Positions 61,630-64,000 of a DNA stretch of 64,000 bases are shown here, piece by piece. The stretch is from assembly GCF_000024085.1 (NCBI RefSeq), contig NC_013166.1:2108001-2172000 (forward strand), written 5' to 3'. Every line of letters begins with the position of its first letter. Position 1 is the stretch's first letter. Origin of the DNA: Kangiella koreensis DSM 16069. Its GTDB lineage: Bacteria > Pseudomonadota > Gammaproteobacteria > Enterobacterales > Kangiellaceae. The position numbers and the translations under genes were made by a program. The notes under the pieces are model-generated. The model saw only the letters and a list, made by a program, of their open reading frames with translations. It was not told the DNA's origin and did not search any database.

Positions 61630-63879
61630 CTAACCTTTGGCGTCCACTTCGATACGCTCCACTCGCTGGAAGCCTCGCGGTAATTTATGACCCCGGCGAC
61701 CTCTTTCTCCTCGATAATGTTCCAAATCTTTTGGCTTCAAAGTTAAATGTCGTTTCCCAGAATGGATTACAAGGCTATCGTCTTCGCCAATTGCAGTGAC
61801 TGCAATCATAAACTCTTCACGTAGTTTAAGTTTAGCCGTTGGAATACTGATGATTTTATTGCCTTTACCCTTTGCCAACTCCGGCAGATCCGCCAATGGG
61901 AAGACCAGCATTCTACCTTCATTAGATACAGCAACACAGAACTGACTCGCTGAGTCTTTGACACTGCAAGGTTTAACGACCTTAGAGCCTGAAGGAAGAT
62001 TTAGGAAAGCTTTACCGTTTCGAGTTTTAGTAACCAAATCGCTGAACTTAGCCACGAAGCCATAACCGGCATCGGTTGCAAATAAGAATTTATCATCATC
62101 CTCACCCATCATTGTCGCCATAAACTCGGCGCCAGCAATAGGATTTACCCGACCAGTGACTGGCTCTCCCAATCCTCGTGCAGAGGGCAAGGTATTGGCT
62201 AATAAAGAAAATGTACGTCCAGTTGAGTCGAGGAACACTGCATATTGATTACTTTTGCCTTGTGCTGAATCGAGATACTTATCACCAGAACGATAATTCA
62301 TTCCCACAGCATCAACATCATGCCCCTTGGCGCAACGAACCCAGCCCTTTTCCGAGAGAATCACAGTAACCGGTTCTGTTGGCAACAGCTCAGTTTCAGA
62401 TAAGGCTTTTGCTTCTTTTCGCTCCACAATCGGTGAACGACGATCATCACCATATTGCTCAATGACCTCTTCGATCTCTTTCTTTATCAAGGTCTTCATA
62501 CGCTGTTTTGAGCCGAGCGTTAGTTGCAACCAGTCCGCTTCATCTTCAAGCTCCGACTGCTCGCCTTTGATTTTCATCTCTTCAAGCTTTGCCAAGTGGC
62601 GTAACTTCAACTCAAGAATAGATTCTGCTTGACGATCCGATAAATCAAAACGCTCCATTAATTTTAGCTTTGGTTTATCTTCGGTTCGAATAATATGAAT
62701 GACTTCATCAATATTCAGATAAGCAATCAATAAACCATCTAAAATATGCAGGCGATCCATCACCTTATCTAAACGATGTTGTAAGCGACGACGCACTGTT
62801 TCGTGGCGGAATTCAAGCCACTCTTTCAACATCACGCGAAGGTTTTTCACTTGCGGACGACCATCGATGCCAATCATATTCATATTGACGCGATAGGTAC
62901 GCTCCAAGTCAGTTGTGGCAAACAGGTGACGCATTAACTCTTCTATATCAACCCTATTGGAACGCGGCTCAATAACTAAACGAGTCGGATTTTCATGATC
63001 TGACTCATCACGTAAATCACTAACCATCGGCAGTTTCTTAGCCTGCATTTGAGCAGCAATCTGCTCAAGAATTTTGGAGCCAGATGCCTGATGCGGTAGT
63101 GAAGTAATGACAATATCGCCGTCCTCTTTCTCAAAGCGCGCTCGCATACGAATCGAGCCGCGACCTTTTTCATATAGCTCAAGAATGTCAGCCCTTGGCG
63201 TAATGATTTCTGCATCGGTGGGGAAGTCTGGGCCTTGAATAAACTCTAATAAGTCCGGCAGCTCAGCTTTAGGATTTTCTAGCAGATGGACACAGGCTTT
63301 ACCCACTTCAGCCAAATTATGTGGCGGAATATCCGTTGCCATACCAACCGCGATACCTGTGGTGCCATTGAGCAACAAGTTTGGGATGCGCGCCGGCAAT
63401 ACTTCAGGCTCATCCATAGTGCCGTCAAAGTTAGGCGTCCAATTAACCGTCCCCTGCCCCAGCTCACTGAGTAATAGTTCAGAATAAGCCGCTAAACGTG
63501 ATTCAGTATAACGCATCGCCGCGAATGACTTAGGATCATCCGGAGCGCCCCAGTTACCTTGGCCATCGACCAATGGATAACGATAGGAAAAAGGCTGCGC
63601 CATCAAGACCATGGCCTCATAACAGGCCGAATCACCGTGCGGGTGAAACTTACCCAGTACGTCACCGACGGTACGTGCTGACTTTTTATATTTTGCCGTC
63701 GCTTTTAAACCCAGCTCACTCATCGCATACACAATACGACGCTGCACGGGTTTTAAGCCATCACCAATATGCGGCAAGGCACGGTCCATGATCACATACA
63801 TGGAGTAATTCAAATAAGCCTGTTCGGTAAACTCCGCCAGCGACTTTTTCTCAATACCTTCGTAATTCATTTCTTCCAC
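61630..63879 (-). CDS. parC: DNA topoisomerase IV subunit A
   Basis: ParC with ParE decatenates daughter chromosomes. The 749-residue protein aligns closely with Escherichia coli ParC throughout. The DNA-cleaving Tyr124 is in [10 protein letters not shown]. The quinolone-determining region [11 protein letters not shown] keeps the sensitive-type Ser84 and Glu88. GTG at 63879 or ATG at 63870 may be the start. parE lies immediately upstream on the same strand, 18 bases away. Confidence 0.97.
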   Translation of the reverse strand: MEEMNYEGIEKKSLAEFTEQAYLNYSMYVIMDRALPHIGDGLKPVQRRIVYAMSELGLKATAKYKKSARTVGDVLGKFHPHGDSACYEAMVLMAQPFSYRYPLVDGQGNWGAPDDPKSFAAMRYTESRLAAYSELLLSELGQGTVNWTPNFDGTMDEPEVLPARIPNLLLNGTTGIAVGMATDIPPHNLAEVGKACVHLLENPKAELPDLLEFIQGPDFPTDAEIITPRADILELYEKGRGSIRMRARFEKEDGDIVITSLPHQASGSKILEQIAAQMQAKKLPMVSDLRDESDHENPTRLVIEPRSNRVDIEELMRHLFATTDLERTYRVNMNMIGIDGRPQVKNLRVMLKEWLEFRHETVRRRLQHRLDKVMDRLHILDGLLIAYLNIDEVIHIIRTEDKPKLKLMERFDLSDRQAESILELKLRHLAKLEEMKIKGEQSELEDEADWLQLTLGSKQRMKTLIKKEIEEVIEQYGDDRRSPIVERKEAKALSETELLPTEPVTVILSEKGWVRCAKGHDVDAVGMNYRSGDKYLDSAQGKSNQYAVFLDSTGRTFSLLANTLPSARGLGEPVTGRVNPIAGAEFMATMMGEDDDKFLFATDAGYGFVAKFSDLVTKTRNGKAFLNLPSGSKVVKPCSVKDSASQFCVAVSNEGRMLVFPLADLPELAKGKGNKIISIPTAKLKLREEFMIAVTAIGEDDSLVIHSGKRHLTLKPKDLEHYRGERGRRGHKLPRGFQRVERIEVDAKG

Positions 63880-63897
63880 GATAGTTCACTTCTCGTT

Positions 63898-64000
63898 TTA
63901 AATTTCTGCTTTATTGCCTTTCAACTCTAACCATTCTTTACGATCAGAAGCGCGTTTTTTCGACAACAACATATCCATAATATGCTCGGCCTCTCCATCA
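63898..64000 (-). CDS. parE: DNA topoisomerase IV subunit B, C-terminal end (cut by window edge)
   Basis: The last 33 codons of an open frame run from the window end to a TAA at 63898-63900. The peptide includes HIMDMLLSKKRASDRKEWLE and ends GNKAEI, matching the C-terminal tail of ParE (and differing from GyrB). It is followed by parC, the usual pairing. Confidence 0.85.
   Translation of the reverse strand, partial: DGEAEHIMDMLLSKKRASDRKEWLELKGNKAEI

Overview
The window reads as the chromosome of a moderately AT-rich gammaproteobacterium. No prophage, insertion sequence, CRISPR array or rRNA gene was seen. The family mix suggests Kangiella or a close relative, but this is inferred from memory of gene families and not from a search. 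The supporting features are the order lpxH-ppiB-cysS ... folD-tRNAs-tig-clpP (also known from Pseudomonas), a 180-kDa NAD-glutamate dehydrogenase, fadIJ, epmA-efp-epmB and parC-parE.

Layout. 1-2.7 kb: a truncated metallophosphatase joined to a kinase-fold domain, then an ATP/ADP-translocase-type carrier. 2.8-6.5 kb: clpP, tig, four tRNA genes (Pro, Arg, His, Leu) behind a near-consensus promoter, and folD. 6.6-10.3 kb: a four-gene phospholipid operon (YnbA-like, YnbB/CdsA-like, PlsC-like, VTT-like membrane protein) facing an XRE regulator. 10.3-17 kb: cysS, ppiB, lpxH, a DUF924 gene, an exported single-haem protein, pepE and miaE. 17-21 kb: moxR-DUF58-TgpA transglutaminase. 21-22.7 kb: two related small outer-membrane barrels and a 53-residue membrane peptide. 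22.7-26.3 kb: fadIJ with a PsrA-like operator on its promoter. 26.4-33.5 kb: a second MoxR system, of the Bat (VWA) type. 33.6-39.7 kb: an HSD10-like dehydrogenase, a small unknown gene and the giant glutamate dehydrogenase.

39.8-47 kb: a DUF1302-DUF1329-Ycf48-RND set that looks like a cell-envelope export or lipid-handling system of unknown substrate. 47.2-49.6 kb: a GntR(YtrA)-ABC operon with a tiny membrane protein at its end. 49.8-52.4 kb: yeiH, nudC and an unknown small gene preceded by a possible 20-residue leader peptide. 52.4-55.4 kb: epmA, efp and epmB, the beta-lysylation module for EF-P. 55.5-59.4 kb: a PilZ-like protein and a FimX-like protein with degenerate GGDEF and EAL domains, probably a c-di-GMP effector pair. 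59.4-64 kb: serB, an SMP/YtjB-like membrane protein, parC and the end of parE.

The best candidates for something undescribed are the phosphatase-kinase fusion at the left edge, the DUF1302/DUF1329/Ycf48/RND set, the FimX-like/PilZ-like pair, the ynb-type lipid operon whose CDP-alcohol motif has two Asp-to-Asn changes, and short repeats between efp and epmA. Start codons were moved from the longest possible one wherever a Shine-Dalgarno sequence, a signal peptide or family length argued for it. Promoters, operators and terminators were found by eye and are candidates.
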